Positions 1 to 7,274 of a DNA stretch of 10,452 bases are shown here, in pieces. The stretch is from Anaerolineae bacterium. Lineage in GTDB: Bacteria > Chloroflexota > Anaerolineae > 4572-78 > NAK82. Within the stretch, counting starts at the first letter, position 1, and the number at the start of each line of letters is the position of its first letter. The stretch covers positions 1 through 10,452 of the forward strand of contig JAUVRU010000035.1 of NCBI GenBank assembly GCA_030597485.1, read 5' to 3'. The translations under genes were made by a program, and so were the position numbers. The notes beneath the pieces were generated by a model, which was not told the DNA's origin, did not search any database, and worked only from the letters and a program-made list of their open reading frames with translations.

Positions 1-873
1 ACCGTCATTCAGGAAGCAATGACGCAAGCTCGGAGAGGAGGGAAGGAACCGGACGGGGATGCAGGGACCTATGGGCAGGGGTGGTCAGGCAGTGTGTTGG
101 TAGGGGTGAACACGGCCAAAGGAATCGCACTCGCGTCGGACCTGCCCCTCATCGGCATCAACCATCTGGAGGGCCATATCTACTCAAACTGGCTCAACTA
201 TGACGGCCACGTCCCAGCACCTCAATTCCCTGCGGTATGCCTCATCGTGTCCGGCGGCCACACCGAGCTGATTATGATCCGGGGGCATCAGGACTATGAG
301 GTGCTGGGACGAACGCTGGACGACGCCGCCGGGGAGGTCTTTGACAAAGTGGCCCGGTTGGTGGGTCTGGGCTACCCTGGAGGGCCAGCCATTCAGGCAG
401 CAGCAGAACGAGGTAACCCGAAAGCCTTTGATCTCCCTCGTGCTCGCCTGCGGGGCACGCTTGACTTCAGTTTTTCTGGTCTTAAGACGGCTGTGTTGCG
501 CGTCGTGCAACGCTACACCGACAAGGTCCAGTCTCCCGCCGATATGCTGGACTCACAGCTGCCGTTGCTTTCACTGCCGGTGGTCGACCTGGCCGCCAGC
601 TTCCAGAAGGCGGTCGTGGATGTCCTGGTCGAGAAGACATGCCTGGCCGCAGACCGGTTCGATGCAATCGAGATTCTTGTCGCAGGTGGCGTCAGCGCCA
701 ATGTCCAGTTGCGTCACGACATGGCCGCCCAGGCCAACCGGCCGGTGCACGTGCCCCCCCTGTCGCTCTGTACTGATAATGCAGCCATGATTGGCGCGGC
801 TGCATACCATAGGTACGCAGTAGGTCAGCGCAGCCAGATGGACCTGGACGTGGTTCCCAATCTGCGTCTTTGA
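1..873 (+). CDS. tsaD: tRNA N6-adenosine threonylcarbamoyltransferase TsaD, 5'-truncated
   Basis: TsaD transfers threonylcarbamoyl from TC-AMP to A37 of ANN-decoding tRNAs, giving t6A, in complex with TsaB and TsaE in the cytoplasm. The frame is open from base 1, so the real start lies outside the window; the ATG at 19 is internal. Counting from base 1 there are 290 residues. Comparison with E. coli TsaD (H111/H115) suggests about 56 N-terminal residues are missing. Visible hallmarks are the metal-binding HLEGH (H55, H59), SGGHTEL (84-90), TLDDAAGEVFDK (105-116), FSFSGLKTA, GGVSAN (229-234) and CTDNAAMIGAAA (from 257) carrying the metal-ligand Asp259. Residues about 9-30 are odd: the usual GPGLAGSLLVG reads GQGWSGSVLVG and the preceding segment lacks hydrophobic residues, although frame and length are kept. 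The stop overlaps the ribosome binding site of the next gene, suggesting a shared operon. Confidence 0.95.
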   Translation, partial: TVIQEAMTQARRGGKEPDGDAGTYGQGWSGSVLVGVNTAKGIALASDLPLIGINHLEGHIYSNWLNYDGHVPAPQFPAVCLIVSGGHTELIMIRGHQDYEVLGRTLDDAAGEVFDKVARLVGLGYPGGPAIQAAAERGNPKAFDLPRARLRGTLDFSFSGLKTAVLRVVQRYTDKVQSPADMLDSQLPLLSLPVVDLAASFQKAVVDVLVEKTCLAADRFDAIEILVAGGVSANVQLRHDMAAQANRPVHVPPLSLCTDNAAMIGAAAYHRYAVGQRSQMDLDVVPNLRL

Positions 874-877
874 GGAG
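872..877 (+). promoter_or_regulatory. Ribosome binding site for the nucleoside kinase gene
   Basis: GAGGAG lies 6 nt upstream of a GTG codon at 884 and overlaps the tsaD stop codon (871-873). This decides the GTG start and points to translational coupling with tsaD. Confidence 0.8.
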
Positions 878-883
878 AACACT

Positions 884-2620
884 GTGAACATCCAATCCTC
901 TGTTCAGCTGTCCAGTCCCCGTCAGACGGCGCAGGTTCGGCTTCCCGACGACCGTATGTACGAAGCGCCGGTTGGGACCCAGCTGGAGACTTACTTCAAA
1001 TCAATTGACTTCGATCTTCCGGCCCCCATCATTGCCGCCCACATCAATGGAGAATTGCGCGAACTCTCTTATCACATTGTCGCAGATTCGGAGGTGAGAC
1101 CGATCACGCTTGCTGACAGCGACGGTATGCGCATCTATTGCCGCTCGTTGGCATTCCTCATGATTACCGCCACCGAACAGACCTTTCCTCAAGCGCGTAT
1201 CCGGGTAAACTACGGTCTCAATTTTGGCGGCCTGTACTGCACCGTAGAGGGGCGCCCTCCTTTCACGCCCGATGAGCTGGCCCGCATCGAAACCCGCATG
1301 CGTGAGATGGTCCAGGCTGACATGTCTATCGGGAAAGCGCGTATTCCCATAGACGAAGCACTGCGCCACTTCAAAGCCAAGGATTACACCGACAAAGTAG
1401 ACTTGCTCAAAGCGCGAAAGAAAGACTACCTTACCCTGTACACACTGGGGAGCGGTCAGGACTATTATCACGGCTATATGGTACCCTCTACTGGGTACCT
1501 GCAACAGTTCGCCCTGAGCCCATACGGCCCAAGCTTTGTGCTGCAGTATCCCCGCCGCGAATTGCCAACCATCATCCAGGAGCCAGTTCAATACCCAAAA
1601 TTGGTGGCGGTCTATAATGAATATGGACAGTGGATGAGAGTGATGGGTGTGCCCAATGTGGGGGCCCTAAACCAGGCTCAGGCGGCAGGCCGCATGCGAG
1701 AGGTGATTCTGGTGTCCGAGGCACTCCACGAACAACGGATCGCCCGCATCGCCTCCGACATCGCAGATCTTCACCCCCAGGTGCGATTGGTGTTCATCGC
1801 TGGGCCGTCGGCATCGGGCAAGACTACCTTTTCCAAGCGACTCTCAATCCAGCTGCTTGCCAATGGCATCCATCCCATTTCCTTGGGACTCGATGATTTC
1901 CTGGTCAACCGAGACGACACCCCCCGAGACGAAAGCGGTGACTACGACTTTGAGTCCCTGCACGCTTTGGACCTGTCCCTCTTCAACAGTGTGCTCCTCA
2001 GTCTGATGGAAGGGCAAGAGGTAACGTTGCCTCGGTTCAACTTCCTCACCGGCAGCCGCGAGCCCGGGGAAACCATTCGCATCGATCAACATCATGTGAT
2101 CATCGTGGAGGGCATCCACGGCATGAACCCGGAGTTGGTAGGCAACATCTCTGCTGAGTGTCTCTACCGGGTGTACGTGTCAGCCCTCACCCAGCTCAAC
2201 ATAGACCTGCATAACCGGGTGCCCACCACCGACACCCGGCTCGTTCGGCGGATTGTCCGGGACGCGCCCTATCGCGGTTACTCTGCCACTCAGACCCTCA
2301 AGCGCTGGGAGAGCGTACGCCGTGGCGCAAAGCGCTGGATCTTCCCCTTCCAGGAGCACGCTGATGTCATGTTCAATTCCGCGCTGGTCTATGAGCTGGC
2401 CGTCCTTAAACCCTTTGCCGAACCGCTGCTTCTACAGGTGAAACCGCGCACCCGCGAGCACATCGAGGCTAAGAGATTGCTGTCTTTCTTGGAGTGGTTC
2501 ATCCCCGTTTCTCCCGATCTCATCCCGGACAATTCCATTTTGCGGGAGTTTATTGGCGGCTCAATCCTGACCGACTTCTCCTTCCATTCGGGTGATAGGG
2601 AACACATCCTCCTGGAGTGA
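884..2620 (+). CDS. TGS-domain nucleoside kinase (uridine kinase/phosphoribulokinase family)
   Basis: This 578-residue protein matches the architecture of proteins usually annotated as nucleoside or uridine kinase. It has an N-terminal TGS-like beta domain (about 16-76, VRLPDDRMYEAPVGTQLETY onwards), a threonyl-tRNA-synthetase-like second domain (about 95-250, containing YGLNFGGLYC from 110), and a C-terminal P-loop kinase. The Walker A is GPSASGKT (307-314). It is followed by LDDF, the YDFESLHALDL segment (about 354-364) and EGIHGMNP (409-416), all typical of the family, then an Arg-rich RLVRRIVRD segment (about 452-460) probably corresponding to the lid. The expected reaction is ATP-dependent 5'-phosphorylation of uridine/cytidine or a related nucleoside (pyrimidine salvage). 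Exact substrate cannot be read from sequence. The TGS half may bind RNA or a nucleotide, but its role is not established. The start is GTG with a good RBS, 10 nt after tsaD, so co-transcription is likely. Confidence 0.88.
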   Translation: MNIQSSVQLSSPRQTAQVRLPDDRMYEAPVGTQLETYFKSIDFDLPAPIIAAHINGELRELSYHIVADSEVRPITLADSDGMRIYCRSLAFLMITATEQTFPQARIRVNYGLNFGGLYCTVEGRPPFTPDELARIETRMREMVQADMSIGKARIPIDEALRHFKAKDYTDKVDLLKARKKDYLTLYTLGSGQDYYHGYMVPSTGYLQQFALSPYGPSFVLQYPRRELPTIIQEPVQYPKLVAVYNEYGQWMRVMGVPNVGALNQAQAAGRMREVILVSEALHEQRIARIASDIADLHPQVRLVFIAGPSASGKTTFSKRLSIQLLANGIHPISLGLDDFLVNRDDTPRDESGDYDFESLHALDLSLFNSVLLSLMEGQEVTLPRFNFLTGSREPGETIRIDQHHVIIVEGIHGMNPELVGNISAECLYRVYVSALTQLNIDLHNRVPTTDTRLVRRIVRDAPYRGYSATQTLKRWESVRRGAKRWIFPFQEHADVMFNSALVYELAVLKPFAEPLLLQVKPRTREHIEAKRLLSFLEWFIPVSPDLIPDNSILREFIGGSILTDFSFHSGDREHILLE

Positions 2621-2722
2621 CCGAGCGAGTCACAGGCATACACTGTGCGCGCCAAGATCAGCAGTATGCTGGAAACCCACTCCCCATAGATTGAAACCGC
2701 ATAGACTAGGTGCAGACAAGAA

Positions 2723-5059
2723 ATGAGCCAGCAACACCCCAAAGTTCTAGAACTGTATCTGGAAATCACCCGCTATCCCATTCTTGCCAAGCGCATTCGC
2801 GAGAGGATGCGGGAGGATCTCCTTTCCCACCACGTCGTCCAGCCAGAGACCTTTGAGCAGGAAGTGGTGGAAAAGGCACTCCAATCGCAACGCCTGGAGG
2901 GGCTCGAGGCTCCCAATGATCAGGAGTCTCCAGAGGTCTGGCAGGAACGGCTACAGCTGATACGGGACAATCTCACCGATTTCTATTTCGCCTACAACCT
3001 GCCTCACACCCTCTTCGTCGAGATCGTCCAGTCGCTGCTGCAACAGCGTACCCCTGATCAGGAAGTTATCCTTTCCTTCAACCCGGAGCTGGCGCCATGG
3101 AGCTTCTTGTTTGCCAAAGGAGCGGAATACGAAAGATATGACCCGGAAGAGAGGGTCAAGATCATGCACCACCTTCAAGAGATTCGGGTGGTGCTCATCA
3201 GGGGCATGATCAGCGATCACCTGGGCTTTGTCGGCATAGCCAAGAATTTCTTCACCATCGCTGACCTGCAAGAGATACGCCGGCACCGCATTGGTCGTGG
3301 CAGGATTGGGGGAAAGGCCGCCGGGCTGTTGCTTGCTCACAAGATATTGCAGCATGCCCAGGCGAAGGACGGGTTGGACCTCGGAATCCCCCTAGTCGTA
3401 CCCGACTCGTATTTCGTGGGCGCCGACGTCTTCTATGACTACTACCGACTCAACAATCTCCACGACTTCCACAACCAGAAATACAAAGTGAGCGAGCAGG
3501 TTGCCAGGGATTATCCCCATGTGGTTGAAGCTGTCACCAGCGGCCGCTTTCCCGAAGACGTGACCTCCCGCCTGCGCGAGGTGCTGGCAGAAATTGGTAC
3601 CTGCCCCCTGATCGTACGCTCATCCAGTCTCTTGGAGGACAGTTTCGGCAGCGCCTTCGCTGGCAAGTATGACAGTTTCTTCTGTCCCAACCAAGGTACT
3701 CCCAGTGAGAATCTGGCGGCCCTGTCCGAAGCGATCAAGCGTGTCTACGCCAGCGTGCACAACCCCAACGCCTTGATCTACCGACGGCACAAAGGGCTCA
3801 TTGACTACGACGAACGGATGGCCATTCTGATCCAGAAAGTAGTGGGAAACCGGTTTGGCCCCTACCTTTTCCCATCCATCGCCGGGGTGGCTTTCAGCCG
3901 CAACCCCTTCCGTTGGACCCGGCGGATTCGCCGAGAAGACGGTTTCTTGCGCTTGGTGTGGGGAATGGGGACTCGCGCCGTGGATCGGGTAGCCAACGAC
4001 TATCCACGCATGGTGGCCCTCAGCCATCCGAGAATTCGGCCAGAAAAGGGCATCGACGAAATCAGGAAGTATTCGCAACACTTCGTAGACGTCGTGGATC
4101 TATCTGACAACCAGTTCAAGACTGTGCCCATCGAGGAGGTTATATCAAGTGATTACGTGGGGATCCGCCTGCTGGCCTCGGTCGACCAGGGAGACTACGT
4201 GCAACCCATCTTCTCCCTGGGCAGCGATCTCGATCCGCCCTCCTTGGTCCTAACCTTTGACGGGTTAGTGCAAGACAACCAGTTCATCGAATCTATGAAG
4301 TCCCTTTTGAAAACGTTGGAGCACTATTATCGAGTTCCGGTCGACATCGAGTTTGCTGCAGACATCGTGAGCGATCAACCCCGCCCCGAATTCAGGCTGC
4401 ATTTGCTCCAGTGCCGCCCTATGACCAGCCATGAAACGCAAGAAGGTCTCCCTCTTCCCGTGGGCATCCCTGACGAAGATAAGGTCTTTTCCGCCCACAA
4501 GATGGTTCCCCACGGCGTTGTCTCCGATATTCGGTATGTGGTCTATGTCGATCCCGCCGGGTACAGTCATATCCCCGATCAGTCAGTTAAACTCGAAGTG
4601 GCACGCATCGTGGGCCGGCTCAACAAACGATTGGAAGGGGAGGCTTTCATCCTGATGGGACCAGGCCGTTGGGGCAGCTCCAACATTGACCTGGGAGTGA
4701 AGGTAACGTACGCTGATATCTATAATGCGCGCGTGCTTGTCGAAATCGCTATGGAGAAAGGCGGCGAGACCCCGGAGGTATCTTACGGTACCCACTTCTT
4801 CCAGGATCTGGTGGAGTCGAGTATCTATCCTCTACCCATCTATCCCAACGACCCGCAGGTGACCTTCAACCGAGATTTTCTCGATGGCACCTCCAATGCG
4901 CTGACAGACTTGCTGCCCGACACGGCTGCTTACGCAGATCACGTCAAGGTGATCGACGTCCCAGCTGCCGCCAATGGCCGCACCTTGGAGATAGTGATGA
5001 ACGCGGACCAAGAGGAAGCACTGGCCTATCTGAAGGCCGACGGACAGCCCCTAGCGTGA
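2723..5059 (+). CDS. PEP/pyruvate-binding (PPDK N-terminal type) domain protein of unknown function
   Basis: The 778-residue product has the ATP-grasp nucleotide-binding domain of pyruvate phosphate dikinase and PEP synthase. Signatures are IGGKAAGL (about 195-202), PLIVRSSSLLEDS with RSSS at 299-302, GVAFSRNP (388-395), and the domain-closing LLQCRP (QCRP 563-566). About 190 residues precede this domain. I see no phosphohistidine swivelling domain (the GG-x-TSH type motif) and no C-terminal PEP-binding TIM barrel, so it is not an ordinary PEP synthase despite similar length. The C-terminal ~200 residues instead carry LMGPGRWGSS (GPGRWGSS at 646-653), LGVKVTYADI and SYGTHFFQDLVES, a combination I recall from uncharacterised PEP/pyruvate-binding proteins of other phyla. 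ATP binding is likely; substrate and product are unknown. It starts at ATG 2723 with a modest AGGTG (2708-2712) 10 nt upstream. The 102-base gap after the kinase gene leaves operon membership open. Confidence 0.82.
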   Translation: MSQQHPKVLELYLEITRYPILAKRIRERMREDLLSHHVVQPETFEQEVVEKALQSQRLEGLEAPNDQESPEVWQERLQLIRDNLTDFYFAYNLPHTLFVEIVQSLLQQRTPDQEVILSFNPELAPWSFLFAKGAEYERYDPEERVKIMHHLQEIRVVLIRGMISDHLGFVGIAKNFFTIADLQEIRRHRIGRGRIGGKAAGLLLAHKILQHAQAKDGLDLGIPLVVPDSYFVGADVFYDYYRLNNLHDFHNQKYKVSEQVARDYPHVVEAVTSGRFPEDVTSRLREVLAEIGTCPLIVRSSSLLEDSFGSAFAGKYDSFFCPNQGTPSENLAALSEAIKRVYASVHNPNALIYRRHKGLIDYDERMAILIQKVVGNRFGPYLFPSIAGVAFSRNPFRWTRRIRREDGFLRLVWGMGTRAVDRVANDYPRMVALSHPRIRPEKGIDEIRKYSQHFVDVVDLSDNQFKTVPIEEVISSDYVGIRLLASVDQGDYVQPIFSLGSDLDPPSLVLTFDGLVQDNQFIESMKSLLKTLEHYYRVPVDIEFAADIVSDQPRPEFRLHLLQCRPMTSHETQEGLPLPVGIPDEDKVFSAHKMVPHGVVSDIRYVVYVDPAGYSHIPDQSVKLEVARIVGRLNKRLEGEAFILMGPGRWGSSNIDLGVKVTYADIYNARVLVEIAMEKGGETPEVSYGTHFFQDLVESSIYPLPIYPNDPQVTFNRDFLDGTSNALTDLLPDTAAYADHVKVIDVPAAANGRTLEIVMNADQEEALAYLKADGQPLA

Positions 5060-5367
5060 CCACCCGGCCCCTATCTTCCGGCTGCCAACAGACATGGCGA
5101 GCGTTGAGATAGACACTTCCCTCCTCCGCAAGAAATGCGGTTTGACGCCAGTCGCAACGGCCAGAATCGTGCAGATTCCGCCTGATCAGCATTCGTACCT
5201 TAAAACTCCTTTTGCGCCTATCCACTGCTGTGGCGTTGGCCCGGCATGGAATCCCTATATGTGGCACCCTGGTTGGGCCTCATACACAATATACAGGGTA
5301 TGCCCTCGGGTCAGTCTCACCGAACCTTAAAGTCCTCCCAACAAACCGCCTTCAAACGCAAATCCCG
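5060..5367. other. Non-coding stretch before the dnaA promoter
   Basis: This 308-base stretch separates the PEP/pyruvate-binding gene from the dnaA promoter. Small reading frames cross it on both strands, but none has a recognisable domain, a convincing ribosome binding site or protein-like composition. I see no tRNA-type T-loop and no known riboswitch core. Apart from the weak hairpin at 5126-5143, it is unexplained. Confidence 0.5.
5126..5143 (+). terminator. Possible weak intrinsic terminator
   Basis: CCGCA (5126-5130), an AGAAA loop and TGCGG (5136-5140) form a 5-bp hairpin followed by only three T residues. It sits 67 nt past the stop of the PEP/pyruvate-binding gene. The short U tract makes this a tentative call. 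Confidence 0.25.
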
Positions 5368-5396
5368 TTGACTGTAGACATTTCCTGTGATACAAT
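5368..5396 (+). promoter_or_regulatory. Sigma70-type promoter of dnaA, extended -10
   Basis: The -35 is TTGACT (5368-5373) and the -10 is TACAAT (5391-5396) with an exact 17-nt spacer. TG at 5388-5389, one base before the -10, makes an extended -10 element. Transcription should start near 5403. It is about 310 nt upstream of the dnaA start codon and is the best promoter I can find in this gap, so it implies a long 5' leader. Confidence 0.75.
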
Positions 5397-5402
5397 AGGC
5401 AT

Positions 5403-5711
5403 TGTAAGCGCCAAGACAGTGTAATGGCATCAAGACCGGCGAATCTGACGCCGGGGTGGATGACTGCGAGCACATTGCCATGAGCGGCCCCAAGATCGCT
5501 TTTGCAGGCGCGTCCTGCAGTCCTTCGCTTTCACTGTTGGCCTGTTCCGCTAACAACAGAACTGTCGGAACCCTTAACAGGGAATACGGATGGACATAAG
5601 ACATGCCCTGGTAGTCTTCTGTGTGCCTTTTCCGGTATGAGCGCGGTTCCAGGGGGTTTGTGCTGGCCCCCGAGGGCATTCATTCATCACACTGACTATG
5701 GAGCCTTTCAA
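5403..5711 (+). promoter_or_regulatory. Long structured 5' leader of dnaA
   Basis: Between the predicted transcription start and the dnaA start codon are several inverted repeats able to fold in RNA. ATGGCA (5424-5429) pairs with TGCCAT (5476-5481) and encloses a perfect CCGGCG/CGCCGG hairpin (5436-5441 with 5449-5454, 7-nt loop). TGCAGG/CCTGCA (5503-5508 with 5514-5519) and GGGGG/CCCCC (5652-5656 with 5667-5671) follow. A 19-codon frame, 5424-5483, lies within the first structure but has no clear RBS. No known riboswitch class was recognised. Regulation of dnaA at RNA level is an inference from length and structure only. Confidence 0.45.
5700..5703 (+). promoter_or_regulatory. Ribosome binding site deciding the dnaA start
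   Basis: GGAG lies 8 nt upstream of ATG 5712. The reading frame is open further upstream to an ATG at 5502, but only translation from 5712 begins with a normal DnaA domain I, so this site fixes the start. Confidence 0.7.
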
Positions 5712-7100
5712 ATGGCGAATTCTGAAACAATCTGGGAAACTGCATTGGGTGAGCTCCAGCTCCAAATGACCAAGGCCACTTTCGACACATGGGTGAAGCA
5801 GACCTCGGTCTTGGCCTACGAGGACGGCACATTCATCATTGGCGTCCAAAATGGATACGCCAAGGATTGGCTGGAGAATCGTCTGGCGGGTTCCATCAAG
5901 AGGACCTTGACCTCCATCCTCAACCGCAGCGTTGAGGTCAAGTTCGCCGTCCAGTCGCAAACTTCACTGGCCACGGAGCCCGTTGAGGCTCTCAAAATCG
6001 AGGCCCCCAGTGCATCTGGAGAGCAACGCCTCCCCGACCACAAAGAGTACAACGATCTGTCGAAGATTTCCATCAAACCGGAATATACATTTGACCGCTT
6101 TGTTGTCGGCAGCTCAAACCGGCTCGCCCACGCCGCGTCACTGGCTGTTGCCGAGAAACCGGCGACGGCCTACAACCCGCTGTTCCTATATGGGGGTGTC
6201 GGCCTGGGCAAGACCCACTTGTTGCACGCAATCGGTCATCATGCCGTTACAAACGGTTTCAGAGTCCTGTACCTCTCATCGGAGACCTTCACCAACGACC
6301 TCATAAACGCGATACGCACCAAATCCACACAGGCCTTTCGCGACCGCTATCGAACTGCCGATTTCTTGTTGGTCGATGACATCCAGTTCATCGCTGGCAA
6401 GGAAAGCACGCAGGAGGAGTTCTTCCACACCTTCAACGCTCTGCATTCCTCCGGCCACCAGATCGTAATGTCCAGCGATCGTCCACCGCAGTCAATACCC
6501 ACCCTCGAAGAGCGTCTGGCCTCCCGGTTTCAGTGGGGCCTGATCGCGGACGTCCAGCCACCCGACCTTGAGACACGCATGGCCATCCTCCGTCTCAAGG
6601 CTGAACTCCGTGACACCGACGTTCCTGATGAGGTCTTGTACCTCATCGCTCGCCAGATGCAGAACAACATCCGCGAGCTGGAGGGCGGCCTGAATCGGGT
6701 GCTGGCCCACGCTTCCCTGACGCACGAATCCATCACCCCGGAGATGGCGCACGAGACGCTAAGCACACTGGTTCACAGAAAAGAGCGAATCTCCGTGTCG
6801 GAGATCATTGATGTCGTTGCCGACCACTACGGCATCACCCAGGATGAGTTGATTGGCCCAAGCCGGCAGAAGGAATTCGTGCTGCCGCGACAGATCGTCA
6901 TGTACCTGGCAAGGGAAGAAACCACTGCCTCTTTTCCGGAGATCGGCCAGGCTCTCGGGGGCCGAGATCACACCACGGTGCTCCACGGCAGCCAGAAGAT
7001 GTCCCGTGAGGTCGAAAAGAAGAGTTCTCTCCGCCGTGATCTGGTCGCCATTCGCGAAAGTCTCTACCGGGAACCCTCTCTGATCCCCGTCCAGACCTGA
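5712..7100 (+). CDS. dnaA: Chromosomal replication initiator protein DnaA
   Basis: DnaA binds 9-mer DnaA boxes, oligomerises with ATP and opens the origin for helicase loading. The 462-residue product is of normal length with all four domains. Domain I (about 1-80) contains IWETALGELQLQMTKATFDTW-type helices. Domain II is a short linker (about 80-117). The domain III AAA+ module begins at PEYTFDRFVVG (about 118), with Walker A GGVGLGKTH (161-169), Walker B LLVDDIQF (D222, D223), sensor 1 MSSDRPP (253-259) and the NNIRELEGGLNRV sensor 2 region. The domain IV DNA-binding helix-turn-helix ends in the DnaA signature GRDHTTVLHG (417-426). ATG 5712 is preferred to upstream in-frame starts because the extra 70 residues are unlike DnaA. 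It lies immediately upstream of the DnaA-box cluster interpreted as oriC, the classical dnaA-oriC arrangement. Confidence 0.98.
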   Translation: MANSETIWETALGELQLQMTKATFDTWVKQTSVLAYEDGTFIIGVQNGYAKDWLENRLAGSIKRTLTSILNRSVEVKFAVQSQTSLATEPVEALKIEAPSASGEQRLPDHKEYNDLSKISIKPEYTFDRFVVGSSNRLAHAASLAVAEKPATAYNPLFLYGGVGLGKTHLLHAIGHHAVTNGFRVLYLSSETFTNDLINAIRTKSTQAFRDRYRTADFLLVDDIQFIAGKESTQEEFFHTFNALHSSGHQIVMSSDRPPQSIPTLEERLASRFQWGLIADVQPPDLETRMAILRLKAELRDTDVPDEVLYLIARQMQNNIRELEGGLNRVLAHASLTHESITPEMAHETLSTLVHRKERISVSEIIDVVADHYGITQDELIGPSRQKEFVLPRQIVMYLAREETTASFPEIGQALGGRDHTTVLHGSQKMSREVEKKSSLRRDLVAIRESLYREPSLIPVQT

Positions 7101-7274
7101 CGAGCTATGGCCCGTCGTTACGCCTCGCCGCCCAAAGACGGTGCCTCAACGACGACGGTTCACAAAGCCCCAAATTTCCGCCAACCTGCCCGCGGATGGC
7201 ATCCCTGGCTTCACCTTGACGCCTCCCCCTGCCTTCGCGGGCTGCTCCCCAACATGTCATCCTTTCGCTGATTC

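Noticed and set aside
2691..2719. Possible promoter before the PEP/pyruvate-binding gene starting at TTGAAA 2691
   Set aside because: A plausible -35 is present, but no acceptable -10 lies at 16-18 nt spacing, so I do not call it.
5094..5424. Small plus-strand frames of 78 and 70 residues upstream of the dnaA promoter
   Set aside because: No domains, no convincing RBS and no protein-like composition. They overlap the promoter region or each other.
5502..5711. N-terminal extension of dnaA by 70 residues from ATG 5502
   Set aside because: The extra residues are unlike any DnaA domain I, they span leader hairpins, and ATG 5712 has its own GGAG and begins a normal DnaA N-terminus.
5403..5711. 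Known riboswitch or tRNA/SRP-type RNA in the dnaA leader
   Set aside because: I found no conserved core of the cobalamin, TPP, glycine or c-di-GMP classes and no tRNA T-loop consensus. Only generic hairpins are supported.
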